A stretch of 64,000 bases of DNA from positions 106,080 to 170,079 of the forward strand of contig JANNOQ010000071.1 in the NCBI GenBank assembly GCA_031399085.1, given 5' to 3'. A program made the position numbers and the translations under genes. Positions 26,711 through 34,237 of this stretch are shown one piece after another. Source of the DNA: R-RK-3 sp031399085 (GTDB lineage Bacteria; Pseudomonadota; Alphaproteobacteria; Rhizobiales; Rhodomicrobiaceae). The notes beneath the pieces were generated by a model. The model was not told where the DNA came from, ran no database searches, and was given only the letters and a program-made list of their open reading frames with translations. Position 1 is the stretch's first letter. Each line of letters begins with the position of its first letter.

Positions 26711-27553
26711 TCACCGATCGTTTCGCGGCATCTTCGGCCCATCGGCATTGGGGCGGTGCTTCTGGATGAACGCTTTGATGCGAGGGAAAGCGCCAAACAG
26801 ATAGAGGTCCGAATGGCCCGCGCCCTCCAGGATCGCCAGTTCCTTCGGTTCGGGAGCGGCCTCGAAGAGCGCCTTGCCAAGCTCGATCGGGATCGTTGTA
26901 TCCTTCGTGCCATGCAGAATGAGGATCGGCGCCTTGACCCCGGAGATATGCCGCTTGGATTCGAAACGGTCGATCATGAAGGTTCGCACCGGCATCACCG
27001 GGTAAAGCCGCTTGCCGACATCGGGGAGCGAGGTAAAGGGCGCGTCCAAAATCAGCCCGCCGACGGGCCGCGCCGCCGCAAGCTGCACCGCAACGCCGCT
27101 GCCGAGCGACTCTCCATAGGGAATGACGTCCCCCGGAGCGACGCCCTGGTTGTGCAGATAATCATAGGCAAGAAGCGCGTCGGCGACGAGCGCCCGTTCG
27201 GAGGGGGTGCCGGTGCTGCCGGAATAGCCGCGATAGGACGGCATGAACACGCCAAGTCCCGCGCCCGCATAGAGCTTAAGGCGTTGGGAAGCGTCGACGA
27301 GACTACCTGCATTGCCGTGGAAATAGAGCAGGGTCGGCTGCCCCTGCCCCGCTGGCGACCACCATGCGATCAGGCGTTCGCCATCGGGCGTATCGAGTTT
27401 AATCTCGCGGACATTGGTCAAGCCCTCATCGGCAGGCGTGTAATAGGCGGGGTTGGGGAAGTAGATCAGCCGGCGCTGGAGCAGGTAGAGCGATAGCGAG
27501 GCGGTCACATAGAGCCCGCCCAGCACGACCGCAATGGAAAGCAGGGTTTGCAT
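26711..27553 (-). CDS. Membrane-anchored alpha/beta hydrolase (Bem46/ABHD13-like), copy 2
   Basis: 280 residues. An N-terminal signal anchor (LLSIAVVLGGLYVTASLSLYLL) is followed by a hydrolase core closely parallel to the neighbouring gene: LLYFHGNAGSLVDAS, MPSYRGYSGSTGTPSE, nucleophile elbow IPYGESLGSGVAVQ, acid in LHGTKDTTIP and His in GAGHSDLYLFG. It ends in a hydrophilic tail. Proteins of this family are usually annotated as lysophospholipase-like or peptidase S9-like, without established substrates. Tandem duplication of an ancestral gene is inferred from shared order and motifs. Confidence 0.87.
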   Translation of the reverse strand: MQTLLSIAVVLGGLYVTASLSLYLLQRRLIYFPNPAYYTPADEGLTNVREIKLDTPDGERLIAWWSPAGQGQPTLLYFHGNAGSLVDASQRLKLYAGAGLGVFMPSYRGYSGSTGTPSERALVADALLAYDYLHNQGVAPGDVIPYGESLGSGVAVQLAAARPVGGLILDAPFTSLPDVGKRLYPVMPVRTFMIDRFESKRHISGVKAPILILHGTKDTTIPIELGKALFEAAPEPKELAILEGAGHSDLYLFGAFPRIKAFIQKHRPNADGPKMPRNDR

Positions 27554-27601
27554 CAGCGTCGAGCCGCTTTTCCGTGATGGCCCCGGTCCGATAGCAACGG
27601 C

Positions 27602-27673
27602 CTAAGGTCTGAGTACGCGCGTCGCCGTCGCGATCGGCGATAGCGCGAACAGCGAAATCAAAAAACCGCGCAT
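27602..27673 (-). CDS. Possible 23-residue hydrophobic peptide downstream of pntB
   Basis: A short reading frame beginning ATG at 27673 encodes MRGFLISLFALSPIATATRV plus three residues. It has a strong GGGAGG ribosome site seven bases upstream and lies 38 bases after pntB on the same strand. The hydrophobic centre would suit a single membrane-inserted peptide or leader. Without homology this may be chance. Confidence 0.25.
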   Translation of the reverse strand: MRGFLISLFALSPIATATRVLRP

Positions 27674-27711
27674 GGTTACGGCCTCCCTGATTGCCGCCGG
27701 ACGCTGCTTGA

Positions 27712-29106
27712 TCAAAATGACTTGACGATTTCCTCGGTCATCTTCTTGGCATCGCCGAACAGCATCATCGTGTTGTCGCGGTAAAACAGCGAATTGTCGA
27801 TACCGGCATAGCCCGAGGATAGCGACCGCTTGATGAACATCACGGTGCCAGCCTTCCAGACCTCCAGCACCGGCATTCCATAGATCGGCGAGGCCGAGTC
27901 TTCCTTGGCCGCCGGGTTGGTCACGTCATTGGCGCCGATGACGAAGGCGACATCGGCCTGACTGAAGGCGTTGTTGATGTCCTCAAGCTCGTAAACCTCG
28001 TCATAGGGGACATTGGCCTCGGCGAGCAGCACGTTCATATGCCCCGGCATCCGTCCCGCGACTGGGTGGATCGCATAGGACACTTCGACGCCCGCTTTCT
28101 TCAAAGTGTCCGCCATGTCGCGCAATGCGTGCTGGGCTTGGGCGACGGCCATGCCATAGCCGGGTACGATGATGACTTTGGAGGAATTCTTCAGGATGAA
28201 GCCGGCGTCGTCCGCCGAGCCCTGCTTAACGGGGCGCTGCTCACCCTTACCGCCCGCCGCGGCCGTTTCGCCGCCGAAGCCGCCAAGGATCACCGAAATG
28301 AAGGAGCGGTTCATGCCCTTGCACATGATGTAGGACAGGATCGCGCCGGACGAGCCGACCAATGCGCCGGTGATGATGAGGGCGCTGTTGCCGAGCGTGA
28401 AGCCGATGCCCGCCGCCGCCCAGCCCGAATAGGAGTTGAGCATCGACACCACCACCGGCATGTCGGCGCCGCCGATAGGCACGATGATGAGCACGCCGAG
28501 AACCAGCGCCACCGCGGTGATGGCCCAGAAGAGCAGCGTCGAGCCGCTGGTGCAGAACAGCGCGATCAGCACGATCAGCGCAACCGCGAGCGCGATGTTG
28601 ATGAGGTGCCGTGCTGGCAGAATGATCGGCGCGCCGGACATCCGCCCGTCCAGCTTCAAGAAGGCGATGATCGAGCCGGAGAAGGTAATCGCGCCGATGG
28701 CGACGCCGAGGGACATTTCAACCAGCGTTGCAATGGGAATGTTGCCGGGCGAGCCGATGCCGAACGCCTCGGGGGCGTAAAGCGCGGCCGCCGCGACGAA
28801 CACCGCCGCAAGGCCCACGAGGCTATGAAAGGCCGCGACGAGCTGCGGCATCGCCGTCATGGCGATCTGGCGCGCGGTATAGGCCCCGACGCCGCCGCCG
28901 AGCGCAAGCCCGCCGACGATCATCAGCCAGGTTGTTGCGTCCTCCGGCGCGACCACCGCGAGCGTCGTCACGATGGCGAGCGCCATGCCGGCCATGCCGT
29001 AATTATTGCCCTGACGCGCGGTTTCAGGGTTCGACAGTCCGCGCAGGGCGAAGATGAACAGCACCCCTGACACGAGATAGAGCAGTGCGACCAAGTCTGC
29101 TGACAT
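27712..29106 (-). CDS. pntB: NAD(P) transhydrogenase subunit beta
   Basis: 464 residues. It carries the proton-channel helices (domain II) and the NADP(H)-binding domain III of the proton-translocating transhydrogenase. About nine membrane helices occupy residues 1-265. Domain III then shows the fingerprint IVPGYGMAVAQAQHALRDMA, HPVAGRMPGHMNVLLAEANV and a VIGANDVTNPAAKED segment typical of PntB. It is the last conserved gene of the pnt cluster, and a lipoprotein gene separates it from pntAB. It makes NADPH at the expense of the proton gradient. Confidence 0.96.
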   Translation of the reverse strand: MSADLVALLYLVSGVLFIFALRGLSNPETARQGNNYGMAGMALAIVTTLAVVAPEDATTWLMIVGGLALGGGVGAYTARQIAMTAMPQLVAAFHSLVGLAAVFVAAAALYAPEAFGIGSPGNIPIATLVEMSLGVAIGAITFSGSIIAFLKLDGRMSGAPIILPARHLINIALAVALIVLIALFCTSGSTLLFWAITAVALVLGVLIIVPIGGADMPVVVSMLNSYSGWAAAGIGFTLGNSALIITGALVGSSGAILSYIMCKGMNRSFISVILGGFGGETAAAGGKGEQRPVKQGSADDAGFILKNSSKVIIVPGYGMAVAQAQHALRDMADTLKKAGVEVSYAIHPVAGRMPGHMNVLLAEANVPYDEVYELEDINNAFSQADVAFVIGANDVTNPAAKEDSASPIYGMPVLEVWKAGTVMFIKRSLSSGYAGIDNSLFYRDNTMMLFGDAKKMTEEIVKSF

Positions 29107-29118
29107 AAATATCCCCCG

Positions 29119-29649
29119 CTATTCGATCGATAAGATCTGTAGCGTCTTTGTTTCGTCTGACCAAATCGTTGGAAATTGCGCCAAGCCGATCAACGCATTC
29201 AGATCCTTGACGTAACAGTCAAAGACGAAGCTTTGGCCTTCTTCGCGCGACTCGATATTCAGCGTCTGCAAAATGCCCGGCCCGATGCCCCGGCACACAG
29301 GACGAACGATGGCTTTGTCTCCGTCTCGCCTGACGAAGATGTAGGTCGCCTCGCCGCTCTCGCTGGCTTCCTGCATAATGTATGAATTTTCGGCGATCTC
29401 GTAGAGCAGCAGCGGCGTGGGGACATGAGGGACCGCGAGCGGAGACCGTTCCTCGATGAGATGGTAGACATCGCCCTGCCGCTTCAGAACGGCGACTTGC
29501 CCCTCCTCATCCTTGAAGGACATTGTTTTGAACGGATATTTGGCATGGGCGACATCGATCAGCGGCGCGGCGGATTTAAAACATCCCGCCAATGCCAGCA
29601 CCAATGCGAGGCAGGCAAAATGTCTGAAAGTGCCGCCAGGCCGGGCCAT
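29119..29649 (-). CDS. Hypothetical lipoprotein encoded inside the pnt operon
   Basis: 176 residues from the ATG at 29649, which overlaps the pntAB stop codon by one base (TGATG), so it is translated with the pnt genes. The N-terminus has a hydrophobic run and the lipobox LALAGC, predicting a lipid-anchored periplasmic protein. The mature part is mixed alpha/beta with Cys in AIVRPVCRGIGPG and FVFDCYVKDL, perhaps a disulphide. I do not recognise the family. Its stop is 12 bases from the pntB start, so it sits fully within the operon. A role in transhydrogenase assembly is only a contextual guess. Confidence 0.72.
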   Translation of the reverse strand: MARPGGTFRHFACLALVLALAGCFKSAAPLIDVAHAKYPFKTMSFKDEEGQVAVLKRQGDVYHLIEERSPLAVPHVPTPLLLYEIAENSYIMQEASESGEATYIFVRRDGDKAIVRPVCRGIGPGILQTLNIESREEGQSFVFDCYVKDLNALIGLAQFPTIWSDETKTLQILSIE

Positions 29650-30056
29650 CACTTCTTTTCTTTCTTCCTATACATGGCCAGCATCCTTTGCGTGACCAGG
29701 AAGCCGCCGAAGATATTGACCGACGCCATGATGAGAGCCAGGAGGCCGAACACTTTCGAGGCGCCTGCGCCCTCCATCGCAACCGGCAGGTCGCCCGCCG
29801 CGTGCTCCACGCCTACCGCGAGCAGCGCGCCGACCACGATCACCGAGGAAATCGCGTTGGTGACGGACATCAGCGGGGTGTGCAGCGCGGGCGTGACGCT
29901 CCAGACGACGTAATAGCCGACGAACACCGCCAGCACGAAAATCGACAGCTGGAACACGAACGGATCGACATCGGCCCCGCCGGCCGCCCAGGCAGCGCTC
30001 GGGCAGAGACCGGCCAGCGCCGCAATCGCCGCAGCGAAAATCCCCTTGCGTGTCAT
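29649..30056 (-). CDS. pntAB: NAD(P) transhydrogenase subunit alpha part 2
   Basis: 135 residues, the separate membrane part of the alpha subunit in three-subunit transhydrogenases such as those of Rhodospirillum. Three hydrophobic helices are visible, including FQLSIFVLAVFVGYYVVWSV and ISSVIVVGALLAVGVE, plus the family segment VTPALHTPLMSVTNAISS. An N-terminal hydrophobic stretch (FAAAIAALAGLCPSAAWA) resembles a signal peptide. It overlaps pntAA by 4 bases (ATGA). Confidence 0.93.
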   Translation of the reverse strand: MTRKGIFAAAIAALAGLCPSAAWAAGGADVDPFVFQLSIFVLAVFVGYYVVWSVTPALHTPLMSVTNAISSVIVVGALLAVGVEHAAGDLPVAMEGAGASKVFGLLALIMASVNIFGGFLVTQRMLAMYRKKEKK

Positions 30057-31192
30057 GCCTTGGCTCCCGTCAGGCTTGGATGGATGATCTGCCCGTCGCG
30101 TGTCAGCGCCGTGCCTTTCACAATCTCATCGTCCCAGTCGATCTTTAGCGCGCCGTCCTTCTTGTCGATTAGCAACTCGATAAAGGCGTAAAGATTGCGC
30201 GCGTAAAGGCTCGACGCATTGCCCGAAACGCGGCCGGGCAAATTCAGCTCGCCCATAATGGTGACGCCGTGATGCTCGACGATCTCGCCCGGCATGGTCA
30301 GCTCGGAATTGCCGCCGCGTTCGGCCGCCAGATCGACGATGATCGAGCCGGGCTTCATGCTCTCGATCATCGCCTTGCTGACGAGTTTAGGCGCGGGCCG
30401 ACCGGGGATCAGCGCGGTGGTGATGATGATATCCTGGCCGGTGACGTGGCTGGCGACCAGTTCGGCCTGCTTGGCCTTATACTCGGCCGACATTTCCTTG
30501 GCGTAGCCGCCCGAGGTTTCGGCCTGCTTGAACTCATCGTCCTCGACCGCGACGAATTTGCCGCCGAGCGACTCGACCTGCTCTTTCGTCGCCGGGCGAA
30601 CGTCGGTTGCGGTCACCACCGCGCCAAGCCGCCGCGCCGTGGCGATGGCCTGCAGCCCGGCGACGCCGACGCCCATGATGAAAACGCGCGCGGCGGGCAC
30701 TGTGCCGGCGGCGGTCATCATCATCGGCATGGCGCGGGAGAAATGCGCCGCCGCATCCACCACGGCTTTATAGCCCGCAAGGTTGGCCTGACTGGAGAGC
30801 ACGTCCATGCTCTGGGCGCGGGAAATGCGCGGCATGAATTCCATGGAAAAGGCGCTCACCCCGGCATCGGCGAGCGCCTGGATCGCCTCGCCGCCGCCAT
30901 ATGGCTCCAGCATTGCGGCCAGTACCGACCCGCGCTTCATCGCGGCAAGCTCCTCGGCGGCCGGGCGGCGCACTTTCAGCACGATATCGGCATCCTTCAG
31001 CGCTTCCGCCGCTGTCGGTACGATGGTCGCGCCCGCATCGGCGAAGGCTTTGTCGGAGAAGTGCGACAACAGCCCGGCCCCCGCCTGAAGCCGGACCTCG
31101 ACCCCCAGCGCCTTGAACTTTTTCGCCGTCTCCGGCGACAGCGCAACGCGCGTTTCGCCGCCGCTTTCAGCGGTTACCGCTACCACGATCAT
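30053..31192 (-). CDS. pntAA: NAD(P) transhydrogenase subunit alpha part 1
   Basis: 379 residues, the soluble NAD(H)-binding domain I, with an alanine-dehydrogenase-like fold. The start MIVVAVTAESGGETRVALSP is standard. The Rossmann site is RVFIMGVGVAGLQAIATARR, followed by VVTATDVRPATKEQVESLG, and the C-terminal half has GRPAPKLVSKAMIESMKPGS and DLAAERGGNSELT. First of the pnt genes, in the order pntAA-pntAB-lipoprotein-pntB. A cytochrome oxidase subunit IV gene ends 48 bases upstream on the same strand. Confidence 0.96.
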   Translation of the reverse strand: MIVVAVTAESGGETRVALSPETAKKFKALGVEVRLQAGAGLLSHFSDKAFADAGATIVPTAAEALKDADIVLKVRRPAAEELAAMKRGSVLAAMLEPYGGGEAIQALADAGVSAFSMEFMPRISRAQSMDVLSSQANLAGYKAVVDAAAHFSRAMPMMMTAAGTVPAARVFIMGVGVAGLQAIATARRLGAVVTATDVRPATKEQVESLGGKFVAVEDDEFKQAETSGGYAKEMSAEYKAKQAELVASHVTGQDIIITTALIPGRPAPKLVSKAMIESMKPGSIIVDLAAERGGNSELTMPGEIVEHHGVTIMGELNLPGRVSGNASSLYARNLYAFIELLIDKKDGALKIDWDDEIVKGTALTRDGQIIHPSLTGAKA

Positions 31193-31240
31193 GTTCGACT
31201 CCGCGCCGCCGCAGATAGGTTGGCTTGTTTGGGGATGTCT

Positions 31241-31384
31241 TTAAACCAGGAAAACCCACATCAGGAAGAGGACCGCCACGACGGCCAAAGTACCGTATTT
31301 TACCAGCAAGGTGAACATCTTATAGGTTTGCTGGTGCTGGTTGTAGTCCATGTTCTCGTTGCCGCCCGACATATCGACCGTCAT
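31241..31384 (-). CDS. aa3-type cytochrome c oxidase subunit IV
   Basis: 47 residues, starting at the ATG at 31384 with GGAGG five bases upstream. The sequence shows the pattern of the bacterial aa3-oxidase subunit IV family: a short hydrophilic head, DYNQHQQTYKMFTLLVKYG, then one transmembrane helix ending in a MWVFLV stretch. In Paracoccus the homologue is a single-helix accessory subunit of the aa3 oxidase. The gene lies 48 bases upstream of pntAA on the same strand, an arrangement I recall from other Rhizobiales. No other oxidase subunit genes are in the window. Confidence 0.85.
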   Translation of the reverse strand: MTVDMSGGNENMDYNQHQQTYKMFTLLVKYGTLAVVAVLFLMWVFLV

Positions 31385-31602
31385 GAGAGCCTCCGTTCGC
31401 CAAGCCGCGTTGCGTTTCGCGCCGGACTATATCAAAGGTTCGTTTAACGGCAATCTCTGGTTCTGCGCCCTTGTGGCGCGTTCGGCTCGACCGGTGTATT
31501 TTCAGCGGGGCAAGGTCACGATGCGCAAGGATGAAAACCGATCTTGCGGGGCAAAGTGCGGGCGCTATGCCGGATAACGCTTGAGGCGGAAAGGCGAGAG
31601 GG

Positions 31603-32211
31603 ATGCGGGACGGAATAAGAATTGCTGTGAGCGTGTGGGCGACGGGCTTAATACTTTGGGCTGGAGCGTCCGCCTTATCGGCCCAGCAAACAAATCCGCC
31701 GGCGACGGAGGACGAAAGGCTGCGCCAATGCGACCGGGATTTATGCGGCATCGTGAACGCGCCTGCCGCTCGGGGCGGCGACCTGAAATGCGACATCTCG
31801 CAAACCTGGTATAAGGAGGACATCGTCAAGGCCGTCGAGAAGGGGCGCATGGGTTGGCCGTTCGGCGATGCGCGCTGTTCGATGCAGGTCAGCGTCAGCC
31901 GCGCCTTGCTGAACCCTGCCATGACCGAAGCGAGCTATAAGCTTAAGGCCCCGCCGCAGCCCGTGCGATGCGAGGTCGATACCGAAGGCGGGCGTCACGA
32001 GATCATGGCAAAAATGGCCCCCGAAATTGCTTTCAAGAGCGGTAAGGCCACGTCGGTTTCGCTCGGCGTGCAGAATATCGAGGGCAACGCCATCGTGCGG
32101 AATGTCGTCTGGGCGGCATGGAAGTTGGAGGCCACTTTCGGCTTTTTCGAGGATGATTTGCTCAAGGAAGTGAACGACTACATTCGCGATCACTGCCCGA
32201 CGGCGAAGTAA
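31603..32211 (+). CDS. Conserved hypothetical exported protein
   Basis: 202 residues from the ATG at 31603, with GAGAGGG just upstream. The N-terminus is a signal peptide (IAVSVWATGLILWAGASALSA, then QQTN). The mature protein has five Cys, including LRQCDRDLCGIV and LKCDISQTWY, which suggests disulphides. The remaining sequence (KAVEKGRMGWPFGDARCSMQ) does not match a family I know by function. It lies alone between the divergent oxidase-subunit/pnt cluster and the palindromic repeat. Confidence 0.7.
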   Translation: MRDGIRIAVSVWATGLILWAGASALSAQQTNPPATEDERLRQCDRDLCGIVNAPAARGGDLKCDISQTWYKEDIVKAVEKGRMGWPFGDARCSMQVSVSRALLNPAMTEASYKLKAPPQPVRCEVDTEGGRHEIMAKMAPEIAFKSGKATSVSLGVQNIEGNAIVRNVVWAAWKLEATFGFFEDDLLKEVNDYIRDHCPTAK

Positions 32212-32227
32212 TAGGTCATCAAAATTC

Positions 32228-32305
32228 GTCATCCCCGCGAAAGCGGGGATCCATTGAACATCACGTTTTCAGAGAATACTGGCTCCCCGCTTTCGCGGGG
32301 ATGAC
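32228..32305. repeat. Palindromic REP-like repeat, copy B (CATCCCCGCGAAAGCGG type)
   Basis: Arms GTCATCCCCGCGAAAGCGGG and its exact reverse complement at the right end; the left arm carries GGATCCA where the right has TGGCTCC. It shares its arm sequence with the element at 26602-26686, including the inner AATACTGG. Placed between a gene on the plus strand and convergent folD, it may also act as a bidirectional terminator. Confidence 0.82.
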
Positions 32306-32335
32306 AAGTTAGCAAGTTTTAGTTAAGCCTTTTTC

Positions 32336-33244
32336 CTAAAAGTCTGTTCCAACATCAGGCGGCGTGAGCCCGCGGCGCAGGCATGCAGCGCGCAGCGTGT
32401 TGGCGAGCAGGCAGGCGATCGTCATCGGCCCGACCGCACCCGGAACCGGCGTGATCGCACCGGCGACGCGCTCGGCCTCCGCGAACGCCACATCGCCGAC
32501 AATCTTGGTTTTTCCCTCGCCCTTTTCCGGCGCGGCGACGCGGTTAATGCCGACGTCGATTACGATCGCGCCCGGTTTGATCCAGTCGCCTTTCACCATC
32601 TCCGGACGTCCAACGGCCGCCACTAGAATGGCGGCGCGTCTGGCAATGGCCGGCAGATCGCGCGACCGCGAATGTGCGATGGTGACAGTTGCGTTTTCGG
32701 CGAGCAGAAGCTGGGCGAGCGGCTTTCCCACGATGTTCGACCGCCCGATGATGACGGTCTCCGCACCGGACAGGTCCGCCATGACGGTTTTGGCAAGGAT
32801 CACGCAGCCGAGCGGGGTGCAGGGCACGAGGCCGGGACGCCCGCTCGCCAGCCGCCCCGCGTTCAGCGGATGAAAGCCGTCCACATCCTTATCCGGCGAG
32901 ACGCGCTCGAGCACGGCGTTCGTGTCGATCTGGGCGGGAAGCGGAAGCTGTACCAGAATGCCGTCGACAGCGGGGTCGGCATTCAGCCGGTCGATCAGCG
33001 CTAGAAGTTCGGGCTGGCTCGCATTGCCGCCGAGCCGATGCTCGAAGGAGCGCATTCCAGCGTCCTCCATCGCGCGCCGCTTGTTGCGCACATAGACCTC
33101 GCTCGCCGGATTATCGCCGACCAGCACCGCCGCAAGCCCAGGCGTAAAGCCGTGCTGCGCTTCCAGCGCGCGAACCGCTTCGCCGATGCGGCCGCGCAGC
33201 TTTTCGGCAATCGCCTTGCCGTCGATGATCGTCGCAACCGGCAT
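32336..33244 (-). CDS. folD: Bifunctional methylenetetrahydrofolate dehydrogenase / methenyltetrahydrofolate cyclohydrolase
   Basis: 302 residues from the ATG at 33244 (GGAG eight bases upstream); a TTG two codons upstream would instead overlap the DUF167 gene by 4 bases. It interconverts one-carbon folates with NADP. Motifs: YVRNKRRAMEDAGM with the catalytic Lys region, DGILVQLPLPAQ, KDVDGFHPLNAGRL, and the NADP site ETVIIGRSNIVGKPLAQLLL and PGAVGPMTIACLLANT. Downstream member of YggT-DUF167-folD on the minus strand. Confidence 0.95.
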   Translation of the reverse strand: MPVATIIDGKAIAEKLRGRIGEAVRALEAQHGFTPGLAAVLVGDNPASEVYVRNKRRAMEDAGMRSFEHRLGGNASQPELLALIDRLNADPAVDGILVQLPLPAQIDTNAVLERVSPDKDVDGFHPLNAGRLASGRPGLVPCTPLGCVILAKTVMADLSGAETVIIGRSNIVGKPLAQLLLAENATVTIAHSRSRDLPAIARRAAILVAAVGRPEMVKGDWIKPGAIVIDVGINRVAAPEKGEGKTKIVGDVAFAEAERVAGAITPVPGAVGPMTIACLLANTLRAACLRRGLTPPDVGTDF

Positions 33245-33246
33245 GG

Positions 33247-33618
33247 TCAATCTCCGGATTTAAGGCCTGCCAGACGCGACGCAAGCCATGCTAACAGCGT
33301 GTTCGCATCGCCCCGGACGAGAATCTGCTTCAGCCGCGACTTTCCGCCGGAGACAAGCTCGGCCTTTGTCTTAGGCTCACCCAACCACTCGGCAATCAAT
33401 TCAGCCAGGGCCGCGTTGGCCTCTCCGTTCTTCGGCGCAGCCCGCACGCGCGCTTTCAAGATGGGCAAATCTGCCGCGCCGTCCTTAACGCCTATGACGC
33501 CATCCCCGCCTGATTTAGGCGTGAGACATACCACTATGACGATCCCCTCTGGCGTCCGCCGGGCCGGCAAGGGGCCGCCAGCCGTCCAATTCGTCACGAA
33601 AAGGCTCGGAACAGCCAA
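33247..33618 (-). CDS. DUF167 (YggU) family protein
   Basis: 123 residues. The conserved core is LKARVRAAPKNGEANAALAE followed by LVSGGKSRLKQILVRG, which defines DUF167. The fold is known from structures but the role is not. It overlaps the upstream YggT gene by 25 bases and ends two bases before the folD ATG, so YggT-DUF167-folD is probably one transcript; the YggT-YggU pairing is widespread. Confidence 0.88.
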   Translation of the reverse strand: MAVPSLFVTNWTAGGPLPARRTPEGIVIVVCLTPKSGGDGVIGVKDGAADLPILKARVRAAPKNGEANAALAELIAEWLGEPKTKAELVSGGKSRLKQILVRGDANTLLAWLASRLAGLKSGD

Positions 33619-33887
33619 TCACCAATCACCACATCGCGCATAAAAATCAACGCCAGGATCAGCACCACCGGCGAAATGTCCAGCCCGCCGAAATCGGGCA
33701 TTACATTGCGGATCGGCCGCAGCGCCGGTTCCGAGAGCCGTTGCAGCGAATCCGCCACCATATAGACCACCTGGTTATGCCGGTTGATCACGTTGAAGGC
33801 GATCAGCCAGGAAAGAATAGCGCTGATGATGATCACCCACATATAGAGAGTGATGACCATCGCGATAAAGTTCAGTAGCGAAATCAT
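33594..33887 (-). CDS. YggT family integral membrane protein
   Basis: 97 residues with two hydrophobic segments: FIAMVITLYMWVIIISAILS at the N-terminus and ISPVVLILALIFMRDVVIG near the C-terminus. Between them is the family signature SEPALRPIRNVMPDFGGLD. YggT proteins are implicated in osmotic tolerance and envelope processes, but a molecular role is not fixed. First gene of the YggT-DUF167-folD run. Confidence 0.9.
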   Translation of the reverse strand: MISLLNFIAMVITLYMWVIIISAILSWLIAFNVINRHNQVVYMVADSLQRLSEPALRPIRNVMPDFGGLDISPVVLILALIFMRDVVIGDWLFRAFS

Positions 33888-34086
33888 TGCGTTTGCCCTC
33901 AGCCGTCATTAGAGCGTGGTTTAACCCGCCGGTGTCGACGCCGCAAGGTCGCAGGCACGGGCCGACAGCCCTGTTCACAGCAGCTTGGCAATTGCCGGGC
34001 GCTTTGATGCGCCGCCGACTAAGTGAGTTGGCGGCATCGGCTTGACGCCGCGATGAGCGGGTTGTAAATGACAGTTTCATATTTCA

Positions 34087-34162
34087 GGGGCCATAGCTCA
34101 GTTGGGAGAGCGCAGCAATCGCACTGCTGAGGTCGTCGGTTCGATCCCGTCTGGCTCCACCA
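34087..34162 (+). tRNA. tRNA-Ala (anticodon CGC)
   Basis: 76 bases with encoded CCA. Acceptor GGGGCCA pairs with TGGCTCC (one G-T), the D arm is GCTCAGTTGGGAGAGC, the anticodon stem CAGCA/TGCTG encloses loop ATCGCAC with anticodon CGC, and the T loop is GGTTCGATCCC. It reads GCG, a frequent codon in this GC-rich genome. Confidence 0.95.
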
Positions 34163-34237
34163 TTTTATTTGCGCGCGGTCGCAACTCGAACCAACTTCCC
34201 ACGAAATGCCGCAACCACGTCGGCGCTCATGGCCGGC

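Noticed and set aside
28039..29070. Plus-strand open frame across pntB
   Set aside because: His/Arg/Asp-rich antisense translation of membrane helices; pntB is unambiguous.
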